From NCBI RefSeq assembly GCF_963576615.1, contig NC_088709.1, forward strand, positions 22,523,243-22,587,242: a stretch of 64,000 nt of DNA, in the 5' to 3' direction. The stretch is from Watersipora subatra. Lineage: Eukaryota; Bryozoa; Gymnolaemata; Cheilostomatida; Watersiporidae. The notes beneath the pieces were generated by a model. That model was not told where the DNA came from. It saw only the letters and a list, made by a program, of their open reading frames with translations, and made no database searches. Positions 49,201 to 62,700 of the stretch are shown here, one piece after another. Position 1 is the stretch's first letter, and each line of letters begins with the position of its first letter. A program made the translations under genes and the position numbers.

Positions 49201-52200
49201 AAGTCTGTACAAATTCTAACTTTGTCTTGGCCATTTTTTGGTACAACGACCATTGGTGCAACCCAGGGTGTTGCTTCAGTAATTGGCGTGATGACTCCAT
49301 CCTTCACCATCTCATCTAATGCTTGCTCTGCTTGTTTCTTTAGCGGGAATGCTATTGGTCTAGGGACGTGTATGGCAAAAGGTATGGCATCCTCCTTTAG
49401 TGTGATGGAATGTTCACTCTTCACTTTTCCTAGACCCTTGAACAGCTGCTGGTCCACATTCACATCACTCACTTCACATCTGTCAACATCCACTGATATT
49501 AACTGTAGTGTTTCACAAGCTTTTCTGATCAGCAATGGTGTCTGTTGATTCTAAACTACATATATATCTTCTTTTGTGGCAAATTTACCAGCTTGGATGC
49601 GGCATCTTATAACCCCTAAGCAATTTAACTGTGTTTTACCTGCCCCGTATAATCTTTTAGTTGAAGGCTCTAATCTCCCTTTGAAGTGATTTGGTCCACA
49701 AACACTTAGTGCAGCCCCAGTGTCCAATTTAAAGCTGGCTGTTTGCCCCTTCTTCAAGCTTGTGTCTACTTTGACTGTAGAATGCCATGCTCCTGTGTTG
49801 ATGGATTCCACTAGGTTTATTTCCCCTAAATAAACCTCCTCCTGAACCTCAGTTTCATCTTCTTTTAGAGCATTTATTTCTGCTCTTCCTCTGCACTGTC
49901 TCGCAAAGTGGTTAAATTAATCACAGTTTCTGCATTTTTGACCCATAGCGCACCTTACTTGCTTGCTATGATTCCTTCCACATCTGCCACAAAAGCCTCC
50001 ACCAACTGTTTTTATTGCTGGTTTGGTTTTCCAGCTTTTCCTTTCACTCCTTACTACCTCAATATCTCCATCCTTGATTTCTTGCTTTTCTTGCTGTGGG
50101 GTGGCAGTCACATTTTTGAACTTGACTGCCATTTATTGCACTCGAATTGCCTTGACAACGTACTCTAAAGTGAGCTTCTCATCAGGCTCTCTCATTAGCA
50201 TATCACGAAGCTTCACATCATCCATTCCAAAGAGTAGTTTATCTCTGATGAGTAAATCCCTCTGTGTTTCAAACTGACACCCTTCAGCTAGCCTCTTCAG
50301 CCTCATAAGATATACATCACATGACTCACCTGACTGAGTGCAGCCGTGGAATTGAAATCTATTCACTATAGTTCTAGACCTTGGCTTGCAATAATCTTGA
50401 AATTTCTTCAACACGTCATTTAACTTCCTCCCCTCCGTTCCTTCTTCTATCTCATGAATCAGACCATTTTCATCAGGGTCAGTTGTAAATTCCAGCTGTG
50501 AATATACTTCCCTTACACCTTCACCTCCTACATGTCTGAACAAGGCAAGCTTCCTTTTTTCTGCAGCCTTGCTAGTTGCCACCAAATCTATGGCCAGCAA
50601 ATAATCTTCAAATGATCTGGACCATTTTCTCCACTCTCCAGAGAGATCATCAGCCCTCAGATCTAAGCCGTGTGGAGGCGAAACACCTTGCATGACACCC
50701 AGGAACAAGTTTAGATCGCTGCCACCATGTTGTATTACACAGATGGAGAGGATGGCTTGGATTATAGCGAGAGCGATATAAGATCGTTTTTCTTTAATTT
50801 TGTATTTAACCGAAAACGCATGGTCATCTCCAGACATGAATATAATGTGCTCGCTAAATGCAAGTTGTCTACTCTTAATGAAAACATAAACATGAGAGGA
50901 TAACTCGCACTTGTACTAATCTCATTACAACAGTAATAACTATGTTGGCATTTGCAATATGGTCCAATTGGTTTCATTCGTTCAGGGTTCACAGTACAGA
51001 AAACCAAAAAATCCAGTGTTCAGTCCCAGTACAGCAAAAATAATTATTTTGCTTTTTTGTAGTTTTTCTACCGGTAGAAATGTAAATTAGTTTATTTTTG
51101 GTATTCTTTTCTAGGCGATATAACACCACAGGAGCGGAAGATGGAGGAGCTTGCCTGTCGCTACAAAAGATTAGCATCAAGTATATTGAGTGACCCAGGT
51201 AATAATGTACTTTTTGACAGAAGTTTTAATCCATCGAAATCAGTGGTACACATGCAAACTGATATTCAACATTTTTCATAAGTTGCCGTAAAACCTCTAA
51301 TTGAAAGCTGCCTCTATTTGAACGCCACCTATATTTGAATGTCATCTCCAATTGACCGTCACCCTGAGAAAAAGATTGAAAAATAGACCGCCACTCTTCA
51401 ATTGAACGCCACCTCCATTTGACCACCACTTTAACCTTATTTGATCTTCACGAGCCCATAATATTAACTGATCAGTAGAAAAGTGTCCACAAAAATGTAT
51501 TAATAATGAATCGTTTGTATCAATAATAATTAATTCTCTCATTATTTAATTTCAAAGCTTTTCGTGAATTTTTCTGTTAAAACTTTGAACACGACACCAT
51601 AGAAATAATCAATAACGATCTCCGGCTAGTAGTAGCTATCTGTTTAACGCGTTCTTTCTACTTCGAAGAAGCCTACATATAAAACGGCTTAAATTTACAA
51701 TAGTAGATGAACTTTCAATGCAACGCTATAGAAATAATTACTGTCTCAAGCTAATAGTGGTTCCTTGTTTGATGCGGCCGAGCTACTTCGATCTAAGGTT
51801 ATGTTTACTAAGCAAATTTTACGCGTTGTGTTCGTGCTTAATGCAGCGCGTTAAAAATATGATAAAAAGTTGCTGGGATGTTAGTATCGACTAGTTCAGC
51901 AGTGCAAAAGAAGAGTTGAGGTCAGAAGATATTGTAGAAGGTATTGGACAACTAAAAGACGTTCGTTCCATCGAAAGCAACAATCAGAACGCAGCTATCC
52001 GAGCAAACGATGGAAATATTTTTGTGTTAAAAACGTTAATTTTTGTTTCTGCATGTAATATAAGTATAATTCGTTTATGTCACTTGTTCATAAATATTTG
52101 TATCATTTAATAGATTGTTATTGAATAATTTATAACTAAGCAGGTCTATAGCATGTTATTTAATTAATAGCGTCCTTACAGCTATCTTAACACGGCTTAC

Positions 52201-53728
52201 GATAGATCAACGCTCGTAACTCCACTTCTATTGCACATAAAAAGTTAGTTTTGTATGTTCTCGAAGTACATTTATTAAGCGATCTTTGACAAGTTAGAGG
52301 CAAGTTAGCAGATTTATTGCATCCAAAAGGTTTAATATCGCTACACTGGAAAAAGAGAGCAAAATATAGGCGACATTTGTTTCGCCCGTACTAGTGCTAA
52401 ATTTGCCTTCCGAAAATTTTGACGAGCCATTTGAAACATACACCGCCAGCCTATATTTGAATGCCGCCTCCAATTGACCGCCACCTTAAAAGAAGAGTTG
52501 GAAAATAGAGCGCCATGCCGTTCAATTAGAGGTTTTACGGTATGTTGAGCTGCCTACCCTTGACTGTGAGGGTAGGTCTCAAGCCATGTTTAGTTCAAAA
52601 AGTTAGCCAATAACTCCACTTTCTCAAAGGACTAGACTTCCGTCATGTGCAGCAGTGAATCTACAAAAAAATATTTCCGGCCCAAACATCTACTTTAAAG
52701 CCTGGAACAACGGCAAAAACAAATTCTTTGGCCAAAGAACAACTGACCCAAGCAACTTCACAATGTTTTACTAAAGATTATTATCATGAGGAGCTGAAAT
52801 ATAACCTTAGCTTCCCCGGTCAAAGCTTCTGCTGGATCTACAGACAACTCCAATGGCTGCGTTGAAAAACTGTTTTTACTCTCAACTTAAGCCATGGATA
52901 TTGTTATTGTTTCAGATTCTTCCAAGACCAAAAAGAGACACCGCGACATGTTGACCAAAGTCAAAGGGCAGTTTGAAAGTGAGGTGGACAAGTATCTGTC
53001 AGGTAATCATTGTGTTAAATTTTATATCAAAATGTTTGAGTTTTAAGGAAAATTAGCTAGTTAGTACAACGTACTTATATTTATATATGATGGGTCAGAA
53101 TGATTATGATCGTAGTTGTTGAAATATCATCTCATCATTTTGAACAGGTAGAAAGAAAGAAAAGAAAGTAAGCAAGAAGGAACTTCTCCAAGTCCAGGAC
53201 ACCCTATATTTTCCTTGGATGGTTGCAGCACTCGAAATCAGTCCAGGATTGCTAGCAGCAGTGGATCTTCACCATCGGTGAGTTTGAAAAGTGCATAATT
53301 TTGGAAGGAACAAAGGGTGGCCAGCAGTTCTCATAGAAAATAAACTTCATACAGCTTGAAAGTCATTCCTTTTCCTAAAAAATTGTACTTTTTACAACAG
53401 GAGAGATGAGGTGTTCTATTGCAGTTTCCTCCATTGTTTTTTCTCCTTATTGCTTTGGCAACCTGCTTATTCTTCTCTATTAGTTTGTATATATTATTGT
53501 AGGATCAATAGATGTTATGAAGAAGTAGAAGTACTACTTACAGAGAGAGACAACCTCATTGAATACATCAATGATAAGTTAGAAACAGGGCAGGATAAGT
53601 CTTGGTTGACCAAGGAGCTTGTTTCCAAAATCAGAGATTGCTTGCTAATTCAGATTGACCAGCCAGATGTAGATGATAATGTAGAGTTTGAGGAGCCAGA
53701 ATTAGAAAGTGATGTCGATGATGATTGA
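40285..53728 (+). CDS. KDZ (Kyakuja-Dileera-Zisupton) superfamily transposase-like protein, 17 coding exons, 766 residues
   Basis: Exons: 40285-40474, 40621-40743, 41052-41132, 41983-42120, 42309-42401, 42881-43101, 43607-43782, 43887-43992, 44603-44776, 44989-45135, 45505-45622, 46288-46379, 46686-46800, 51115-51198, 52916-53002, 53148-53277 and 53503-53728. All introns are GT/AG, phases agree, and the 2301-nt total has no internal stop. Domains: a three-fold YLxxC-like repeat (residues 1-60); a Cys/His cluster (C188, C191, H212, C215, C218, C221) followed by DPIQLMRLGLFPLSPDK, the CxC region of KDZ proteins; then the RNase H-fold core. Candidate catalytic residues are D328 (VDGNSKLYR), D446 (AYDVACRYYSWL) and E500 (STGETCEQANSYLS), with DETGLMLATCRH and MHAKSHKWSCQ nearby. 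The tail is helical, likely coiled coil, ending in an acidic stretch. KDZ enzymes are DDE-type cut-and-paste transposases. With 16 introns and no terminal repeats found, this copy may be a host gene. Untranslated exons are not placed. Confidence 0.85.
42309..43101 (+). other. Exons 5-6 of the KDZ-like gene: Cys/His cluster (CxC region)
   Basis: Exon 5 supplies ECRDC. Exon 6 supplies RHLSCYVCLTCG and the conserved DPIQLMRLGLFP block, then FSFEVLNLL. In KDZ proteins this region sits just before the catalytic core and probably binds zinc. The splice junction between the Cys pairs keeps the frame. Confidence 0.8.
43607..45622 (+). other. Exons 7-11 of the KDZ-like gene: catalytic core
   Basis: These five exons hold CPAC and VDGNSKLYR (exon 7), DETGLMLATCRHV and LDMKRGE (exon 9), FFAYDVACRYYSWL and MHAKSHKWSCQ (exon 10), and STGETCEQANSYLSRLG (exon 11). 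The three acidic candidates for metal binding are all present, so enzymatic competence is not excluded. Confidence 0.75.
46806..50932 (-). mobile_element. Ty3/Gypsy-type LTR retrotransposon (element B) in intron 13 of the KDZ-like gene
   Basis: A 4127-bp element with LTRs of 207 bp (46806-47012) and 205 bp (50728-50932), both starting TGTTG and ending CAACA. The five-base target duplication GTAAT is exact on both sides (46801-46805 and 50933-50937). On the minus strand it carries gag, protease, reverse transcriptase with partial RNase H, and integrase. The LTRs differ by three substitutions and one 2-bp indel, so insertion is fairly recent. The coding region has several in-frame stops and an internal deletion, so it is not autonomous. 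Confidence 0.95.
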
Positions 53729-56700
53729 TCACAAATAACGAAGGCATGATAGGATAGAACAAAATACAATATGTTGCTAGTACGCAATTGCCAACATTGA
53801 TACAGCAAGCTTTCACATACCATTGTCAGCTCTTGTAATGTACATGTATAGATACTTGCAGTCACCTCTTGTCTGCTTTGCAATGAACCTTCAACTTTTT
53901 AATTTCAACGTTTGGTATGACTGTAGTGTAAATCGGCAGACTGTTATTATAAAAATATTGTTATTGTAAAATACATGTATCAATACTGTATAGAAGAAGA
54001 GTTGATCTCGACCGTTGACCATCTCAAGTTGACCATTGATCTCGATATAGTTGATAGTACGATAAAATACTTTTATCTCACAAATAATTTCAGTGCTCAA
54101 AAAATATACGATTTTGTCCAAGGCTATAGTTTTAGTCATTTTTAACTTGTGAATTCTGATTTTGCAGAGCAGCCTGGTGCCCAAACAAATATGATTTTGT
54201 TTAAATATCACCATTAATCAGAGCCATAAGAATATTACCAATGTCTTTTGTTGCCGCTTCCAGCAATCATCTTGACAGAACACCAAAACCAATGATCAAG
54301 CTATCCTCATAGTTGCGGTTGGCTAGTTACGTGTCAATTTGTCTGGGATCAAATTAAGCAGTGGGGAGACGATCAGGGGGGAGACGATTACGATATTCGA
54401 CAGTTACTCAGGTTAAACTATTACACGGACACAAACTATGAGAGCATATTTGAAATCAGCATGTCTGATATGTGTATGACTGGTAGTTTCAAGTTCACGG
54501 CTCTATGATTGGGTTTGTTGAATTCTCTGACTTTGCAGAAGCAGCCCGGTGCCAAACCAAATATGATTTTGTTTAAATATCATCTTTAATCAGAGCCAGA
54601 AAAAGATCACCAATGTCTTCTGTTGTGCTTCCATCAACCATCTTGACAGAACACCAAAACCAATGATCAAACTATCCTCATAGTTGCGGTTGGCTAATTA
54701 CGTGTCAATTTGTCTGGGATCAAATTAAGCAGTGTGAAGACGATCAGTGGGGAGACGATTACAATATTCGACAGTTACTCAGGCTAAACTATTACACACA
54801 CACAAAATATGAGAGCATATTTGAAATCAGCATGTCTGATATGTGTATGACTGGTAGTTTCGAGTTCACGGCTCTATGATTGGGTTTGTTGAATTCTCTG
54901 ACTTTGCAGAAGCAGCCCGGTGCCAAACCAAATATGATTTTGTTTAAATATCATCAATAATCAGAGGCAATGAAAGTATATATTTATCAGTAAATATATA
55001 ATGATACAGTTAAATATGCGACAAACGTATAACTGCATGGGGTTAAACTTCCAGGTGCTCTGGTTGGTTTTGCTCATTTCTTCCTTTATATATGCTTTAA
55101 GCTCGGCCTCCTTTAACCTCGGCTGGTCATGCGTATGTAACTCAGATTCTGTATATAAGCAATAACTCGTCTGGTTTTAGCGGAGCCGAGTATAGCCTTA
55201 ATAATCGAGCATACTTTGTCATTAATAGCCAAAACAGTGTCAACTGTGCCGAATTTGATCATGTTAGCCAAGCTGGATATAGCCGTGCCAATTGTACTCA
55301 GTCAGTTGGCTAATTCCGATCGCTCCGTTGATAGCGAACACAACTAGTTGTTAAACCTGCAAACATAATGTATGATGTATAATATGTGGATGTCAGGCCA
55401 ATGTATTACACAGGTAGGTAGATGTAGCATTGTCTTCAAGTTTTTTCGTTCAACTCAGTCTACTTACAGATATAACAAAATCAGCAGACAAATAGTAGCA
55501 TAGATGATGTAATAGATCAAAACTTCATAACATACTCTGTGAGGTTGTCGTCAGGGAAGTGGCGGACTCTGACTGAGTAGCGTGTAAGTTGTTCTACTAC
55601 AAAATTGTTATGTGGAGTATGAAACAGAGATGAACATCCTTCCAAGCAACTTTATCCAAACAAGCATAAGATAAAAATAGACAGAATTTTGTTATCCCAC
55701 CAAAATCTGTCACATTATCCAACATGATCCAAAACGAAATAGTCATCTTAGCATACTTTAGAGGTACTCATTACAAAACAGAGCTGGGGCCACTTGTAAT
55801 GCAAGTGCATTTCGCACTGCATTTTAACTTCCACTAGTGGAATGCTAAGTGAAATGCATCAATACATACAATACAATGGCATTCAGCAAATCCTTAGAAT
55901 GATTCATATTTTACATGAAGTACACCTTCCCCATTCTCTATTAGGGCTTTAAAGTTCTTAACTCACTTCCTTGTTCATTGTCAGCAGACATTTTGGTCCT
56001 CTTGCTTTCTCTGCTGCTCCATTTCTTTTTCTGCTCCTTTCCACTGCTTTGCTTTATCAACTATAACAAGAACTTTAAACTTGAGGTACAGGCCTTCTGT
56101 TTTTAAACGATCAGGTGATAAGAGAAAACCAAGCAACAATTTTACCAAGGGGTGGGTAGATAAAATAATATTAACAAAATTTCAAGCTGTCCCCTGCCGT
56201 ATAACATGCTTGTCACTTCATGGTAAAAAACAATTCCTCATGTTTGGGACTTTCTCCCCCTTCTAAATTTTGACTGTTCCACAATCACCTTGTTTTTCAC
56301 AGTTTTCTGCGTTTGGTCGCTTACGCTTCTCTCTCGTGCCTTCATCTCCTTGGTCAAGCTTTCGTTCTTCACCTAAGAATATAATTTAAACCACAGTTAA
56401 CAGCAGATCACATGACTTTTTTCCCAGGAGACCTGCTTTGGTAGACAGGTTTTTGCAAACCATTGTTCCTAGGATAGCTTTGGTAAAATTAGGAATTATT
56501 CTCACCCCTGTCAAAAGTTTCTCCTGTTGGCTCTTCTGTCATATCTGTGTCTTCTTCTGCCATCTGCCTGTGATCTGCAACTTACAAAATAAAAAGTATA
56601 GACAAATTAGAACAAATTGATCTAATATATACATAAATGTAATACTGATCATAAGAAAGTTGCGTAGTGACACGCAGATCTTATCAGTTGACTCTTGGGC

Positions 56701-59700
56701 TGAATGTATTTTGAAAGTATAATCATACTACAAATGGAACTGCTTTGAAAACATTAGGTCTCATCATTTCCTCTAACAGCAACATGGTAGTAAACTAATA
56801 ATTGGAGGTAAATGGACTAATACATGCCATGAAACATCAAAGTTGACCTACAGACTAAACATGGCCTGCAGTCTAATGTATGAGTGCACATAGTACCAAA
56901 ATATTAAGCTTTTTGATATGACACGCATATACTTTTTGGACACAGATAATAGGTTTTTTCAAATACTCAGACTTCAAAAGAATGGTGTCGCTGACACCCA
57001 CTATCCAACTGGACCCAGCAGCATGACTTGTTTGAGGTTTCAGTACTTTCTACAGTATTCAAAGGTGACAACAAATGTATCATAAGCATAACACATATTG
57101 ACTGATGACAATGGCAACCCTATATTGCACATGGTGTTGAGATCTTACTGAGAATATCTTCAAGCTGCAGTTCCTGCAATGGAACCCATCGCCCAGTCTC
57201 ATATAGCATGGCTGGTCCTTCTATCGCTGACTCTCCTGTTGATTGTTGTTCTGCTGGTTCCTCTGCTGCTCTTCTTATTTCTGCAAATTATAGGCCCTAT
57301 GTGCTGTATGTAAGTTACAAAATGTAAAAATTATACAAAAAAATCAGAATCAGGGCAAAGAATAATATTTTATGACAAACTCCCACGATGAAGACAATGA
57401 AATAATTGATTGTTTTACCCAAACGGAATCGCAGGTTCAGTGCAGACAGACAGTTCTCACTAACCCAACAGTCGTGTTCCCTGTTCTGTTCACTGTTCAG
57501 AAAATTATATTAATTGAATTTTATTCCCAATCCTTATTTTTATTTACAAGAAAACGAAAAGAGATATAACTCAAGCTGAACTTTCTTCTATCTATTTTAT
57601 ATTCATATCAATATTCATATTATATTTTGATATCAAAAGATATCAAAAGACTTGAGAAAATACAGAACACTGCTTTAAGGTTCATTTTTAAACTAAAGGG
57701 GCAAGTCAGTTTTACAGAAATAAGAGCAAATACAGGGATCGAGAGTTTAGCTAAACGGCGAAAAGATATTAGGTGTGCATTTTATTTAAAAGCAGTGGAA
57801 AATAAATTTACGGTCCCTGATTTTAAAAATACTATCAAGCACCACAACACTCGACAGAAAGCAGGTCTGTTTGTGCCAACAATCCGGACAAATGCGTTTT
57901 TAATTCTTTTTGGCCGAGAACAACTCGAGACCTGAGAGGTTTTTAGTAAAGAATTTTTGTAATAAAAGACTATAGAACATACATAGATCACCATATTTGC
58001 AAAGAACTTGACAATGGCAACACAAAGCCATTATTTAAGTACATCGAAAATAGGCGAAAAATGCACAACAAAATTAAAAACATTGCAAACTGTGCAGATA
58101 ACTCTCCTATAGGCATTCCAAATACATTCGCTGCTGTGTTTGCTTCGGTGTTCACTAAAAATTCAGGTCAGTTCAACCAGTGTTTGCTCAAATATAGCGT
58201 TCAAGTTAATAATAATTCCATTCAGTTCGATCCTCACGGAGTTCACAAAATGTTAAGCCAATTAGATGCTAGAAAGGGTTCTGGTCTTGATGGCATATCT
58301 GCTGCGCTTCTAAAGTTTGCTGCTGATGGAATATATCAGGTATTGACAGTAATTATGCAGCATTCCTATGACACGTCTACCGTTCCCCTTGACTGGCGTA
58401 ACGCTCGGGTGGTACCAATTTTTAAAAATAAGGGTAGCAGAGAGTGTCCACTGAATTACAGACCAATTTCTTTGACATCAATAACATCCAAATTAATAGA
58501 ACACGTCATAGCACACGACATCCGCACTTATCTGAGTCAAATAACATATTATCTGAAAGACAGCATGGCTTCAGACCAAAACACAGCTGTGACTCACAAT
58601 TACTCATAACAAAATCAGAATTGGTCAATAACTTTAATAACAATGACCAAACAGATATGACAGTGCTCGATTTTTCTAAAGCCTTAGACGTTGTTCCATT
58701 TGCAAAATTACTTTACAAACTCAAAACTATGCAAATTGAGAAAACAATTCAGTGGATAGCAAGCTGGCTCTACGATAGACACATGTCTGTGGTTGTCGAG
58801 GGTGTCGAATCTGACCCACACCTTGTAACATCAGGTGTTCCTCAGGGTTCAGTACTGGGACCTCTTTTGTTTCTTATATACATTAACACTTTCAAGTCTG
58901 GCCGCTTTAGTACAATCCTCCCCCCAGTGGCTGGCTGCTTTTGAGGTTTTCTATTTATATAATATGTCTACCATAATGCTAGTAAAGCTAGGTATGAGCA
59001 CACCATTGTGGAGCTGAAAACATGAGCTTTCATATCATACTAAATATGAGTTTATTCTGATAAATCTAATCTATGTAACTTCAAGACAAAGAATGCCTTT
59101 TCAAAACAAAAATGATATTTTTCGTAAACAGAGTACAAGGTATTGCTCATTGCAGTAAATACTTTGATTGTATTATATCTACTTTTATTTATGTCTGACA
59201 TGACATATTATTTCACATTAAGCCTATGATAAGACAAAAAACAGTCAACACATAATAGTCTGTTTCAAAATTGCTCTCGCTTATTCCCAGTTCGTGGTGA
59301 TCATCATCATTCATATCCATAGGCATATCACTATCTGAATTGGATCAATCACCAATTCTCCTATCCACTTCATCAGTAATCTAATACAATTATAATGGTT
59401 TTGTAGCTATTATTTATAAATGTATGAATAGCTCACAGCTTGCTTTCAAAATCGGTCGGTTGGGGCAGAGGTGGATTGGAAAAGGAGGATTATCCCCCCA
59501 CAACCCACCCCTTCAATCCCCCCACACCCCACTCTTCCTATCCCTCCATACCCCTGACTTCCTCTCCCCAACAGAGAGGAAGGGTGGGAAATATTTGCTT
59601 GTAGAATGTAAAATATCCTACTTTGCAGCAGTATACTCTATAGAAGCAGTTTTAGAACTAGTCTAGTAATCTACTACTATTAGCCAGTAGTCACTTACAT

Positions 59701-62700
59701 ATCTAATAATAGTTTGGCCAAAGCAACTAATCATATGAGATGTGAGTGTGACCAAAGATTGGACTAACAAGATGAGTTACAACCATCAGGAGTCTATCAA
59801 TGAGTGTCTCTAAATCATCCATTAGTCAAGCCATTTCTTGACACACTAAATAAAGTGAAACCGCACTGACATCTTTTACTCACTAAAGCTGTGATTTTCT
59901 TCTACTGTGACTAATTCTGAGAGTATTTTCAATTTTACTCACCTTCCTCATCATCACAGTCATCTACATCTACTTCACTATCACTTTCATTTACCAACTC
60001 ATCAACATTTGCAGCTATTTCTTTGATGTAGAAAAAAATCCTAGCAGTTTTCTCAAACTTTTAAAAAAACTTGAGAAAGTTACAATTCTGACATAGCCTG
60101 AGGTTTTTGCTAATATTTCCTGTTTTATTTAAGCTAATGGCAAAATTTTTTTTGTACACAAAGCTAAAACTCACGGCTATCAGAATATCGGCAACATTAG
60201 CCGATCCAAGGTCAAGAACTAGTACCATGAACTAGCATAACCGCGATCGAATTATTTCGATGTCAGCCACTTGGAGAGGGCAACTCCAATCGAAATAATT
60301 CGATGTCAGTCTTGAAAGTGTTAATGATATGCCTCACGTGATCAAACATGCCCAACTCAGATTATTTGCTGACGATTCTTTGCTTTATCACACAATCAAA
60401 AATAAACAAGATCAATGTCATCTTCAGGAAGATCTTAAAAACCTGGAGAAATGGTCAAAAGACTGGCAGACGAATTTTAATGCTGGTAAATGTGAACACT
60501 TGTTTATATCAAGAACTGATCCTATTAGCACAGTATATTCATTAAATGGGAAAGACATACAGCAAGTATCAACGATAAAGTACTTGGGCATTAACATAGA
60601 TAGAAAACTAAATAATGATGACCATGTTCAGTACGTAGCTAAAAAAGCTACCTCTACCTTATATATGTGAATGAGAGCATTAAACAGAGCATCTAGTAAA
60701 ACAAGATCACAGGCGTACAAATCTATATGTAGACCTATACTAGAATAAGCTTCGTGCGCATGGTCTCCTCATCAAGCAAAGCATATTAGCAAGTTAGAGA
60801 GTATAAATAGAAAATCCTTCAGATGGGCTTACAAAATTAAATGGAGAGACCCAATTTCCCTGAAGATGAACAATTGTAATAAAAATGGATGATAAGTACG
60901 ACACTGAGTTTCCGCCATTGTCGACGCAGAACAAAACCCTTAAAATGGAAATGGTGGCCCTGAGAAGGGCTGAGGTGGTTGGTGAGACTACTGGCACTCA
61001 GAAATCGATTTTGACTGTTGAGTCCAGTAGCCCGAGAGGGTCACTGCCGTCCCCGATAGGATCTACCGATGGGCGAATGGTCTTGGACCCCACTTCATGC
61101 TTGTAAAAGCGAATGAGCTGTCAATCAGTGTGTATCCGTAATTGTAGACGTCATAATGTGCAAGAGTTGATGACGTCTTTTCTAAGCCTATAATCCGGCA
61201 GCTCCAAATTGCTAACTCAACGGATCTATATTACGCTCATCGCAATTCAGACAAATTTGAATAGTCATTTATAAGGCGCACGCTTAACACTTGTTCAATG
61301 TAGAGTGTATGTATGTGTGATACTAGCAATTTTTTTTATGTTAACCATTTATTACCATATTGTTCTAAGATTTGCATGTTACTATACAAACACACAAAAA
61401 ATTATTAATACTCGTATTGCGTGATTAGTTAGTGACAAATGTTATCGTTTTTGTATTCGAAATATGTTATTGTGGAATTGGTTGACCTGATTACTGTGCA
61501 GCCAATCAATTTGTGGATTTTTCTTGGGATTGCTATATAACCTGCCGGTTTGATCATTGTTGGTGTGTTACTGCTTGGTACTGAGAGATATAACACCAAT
61601 AAAGATACTGCGTTCTTTATAATAAGCTCTGTTTGATTTTCAAAAGCAAATAGGGTATAAAATTCTTGTCACTGTTTCTGCCTTTAGCATTGTGATATTA
61701 GCCAGCGTATCATAGCTGCTTTCACTATAAATGCTATTGACCGAACATCAAGAATTATTGCGCTTGGCTTGCTAGGGTGTAACAACTGAGAGAAGTCGCC
61801 ATTGAGTCTGTTTATCGGCTCACTCCCGAGTCTGTTTATCGGCTCACCCACGAGTCTGTTTATCGGCTCACCCCCCGAGTCTGTTTATCGGCTCACCATC
61901 GAGTCTGTTTATCGGCTCACCCACGAGTCTGTTTATCGGCTCGCCATCGAGTCTGTTTATCGGCTCACCATTGAGTCTGTTTATCGGCTCACCATCGAGT
62001 CTGCTTATCGGCTCACCATCGAGTCTGTTTATCGGCTCGCCCTCGAGTCTGTTTATCGGCTCACCCACGAGTCTGTTTATCGGCTCACCCCCGAGTCTGT
62101 TTATCGGCTCGCCATCGAGTCTGTTTATCGGCTCACTTCCGAGTCTGTTTATCGGCTCACCCACGAGTCTGTTTATCGGCTCGCCATCGAGTCTGTTTAT
62201 CGGCTCACCATCGAGTCTGTTTATCGGCTCGCCATCGAGTCTGTTTATCGGCTCACCCACGAGTCTGTTTATCGACTCGCCCACGAGTCTGTTCATCAAC
62301 TCATGGAGTTTGCGTGAACTCGCTCTTGAGTTGGGAGTTGGCTATCCTCAACGACCAGAATTTACTTCACAATTTAAACTGGCCTACTTTAGAAGACCGT
62401 AGGTCAGATATAGATATAAGTATGCTTAATAGAATTCTTAGTGATAATATAGCCATCGATATTAAAAACCACGTACTTTCTAACACAACAAGTCGAACAC
62501 GAAAGGGATTGATCAGAAAGGCAATCTCATGTGATGTGGCCAAATATTGGTATTTTAATCGCATCTTAACAATGAGTGCTTCTGGGTCCAATGCCTTGTC
62601 AGCAATTACAGTTGCAGGCTCCTCTTGTAATACCTAATATCACACTTATCCTTGAGAGGTCCCTGTCTGTATGCCTGCCTTGTCGACTTGTTGGCTTGCT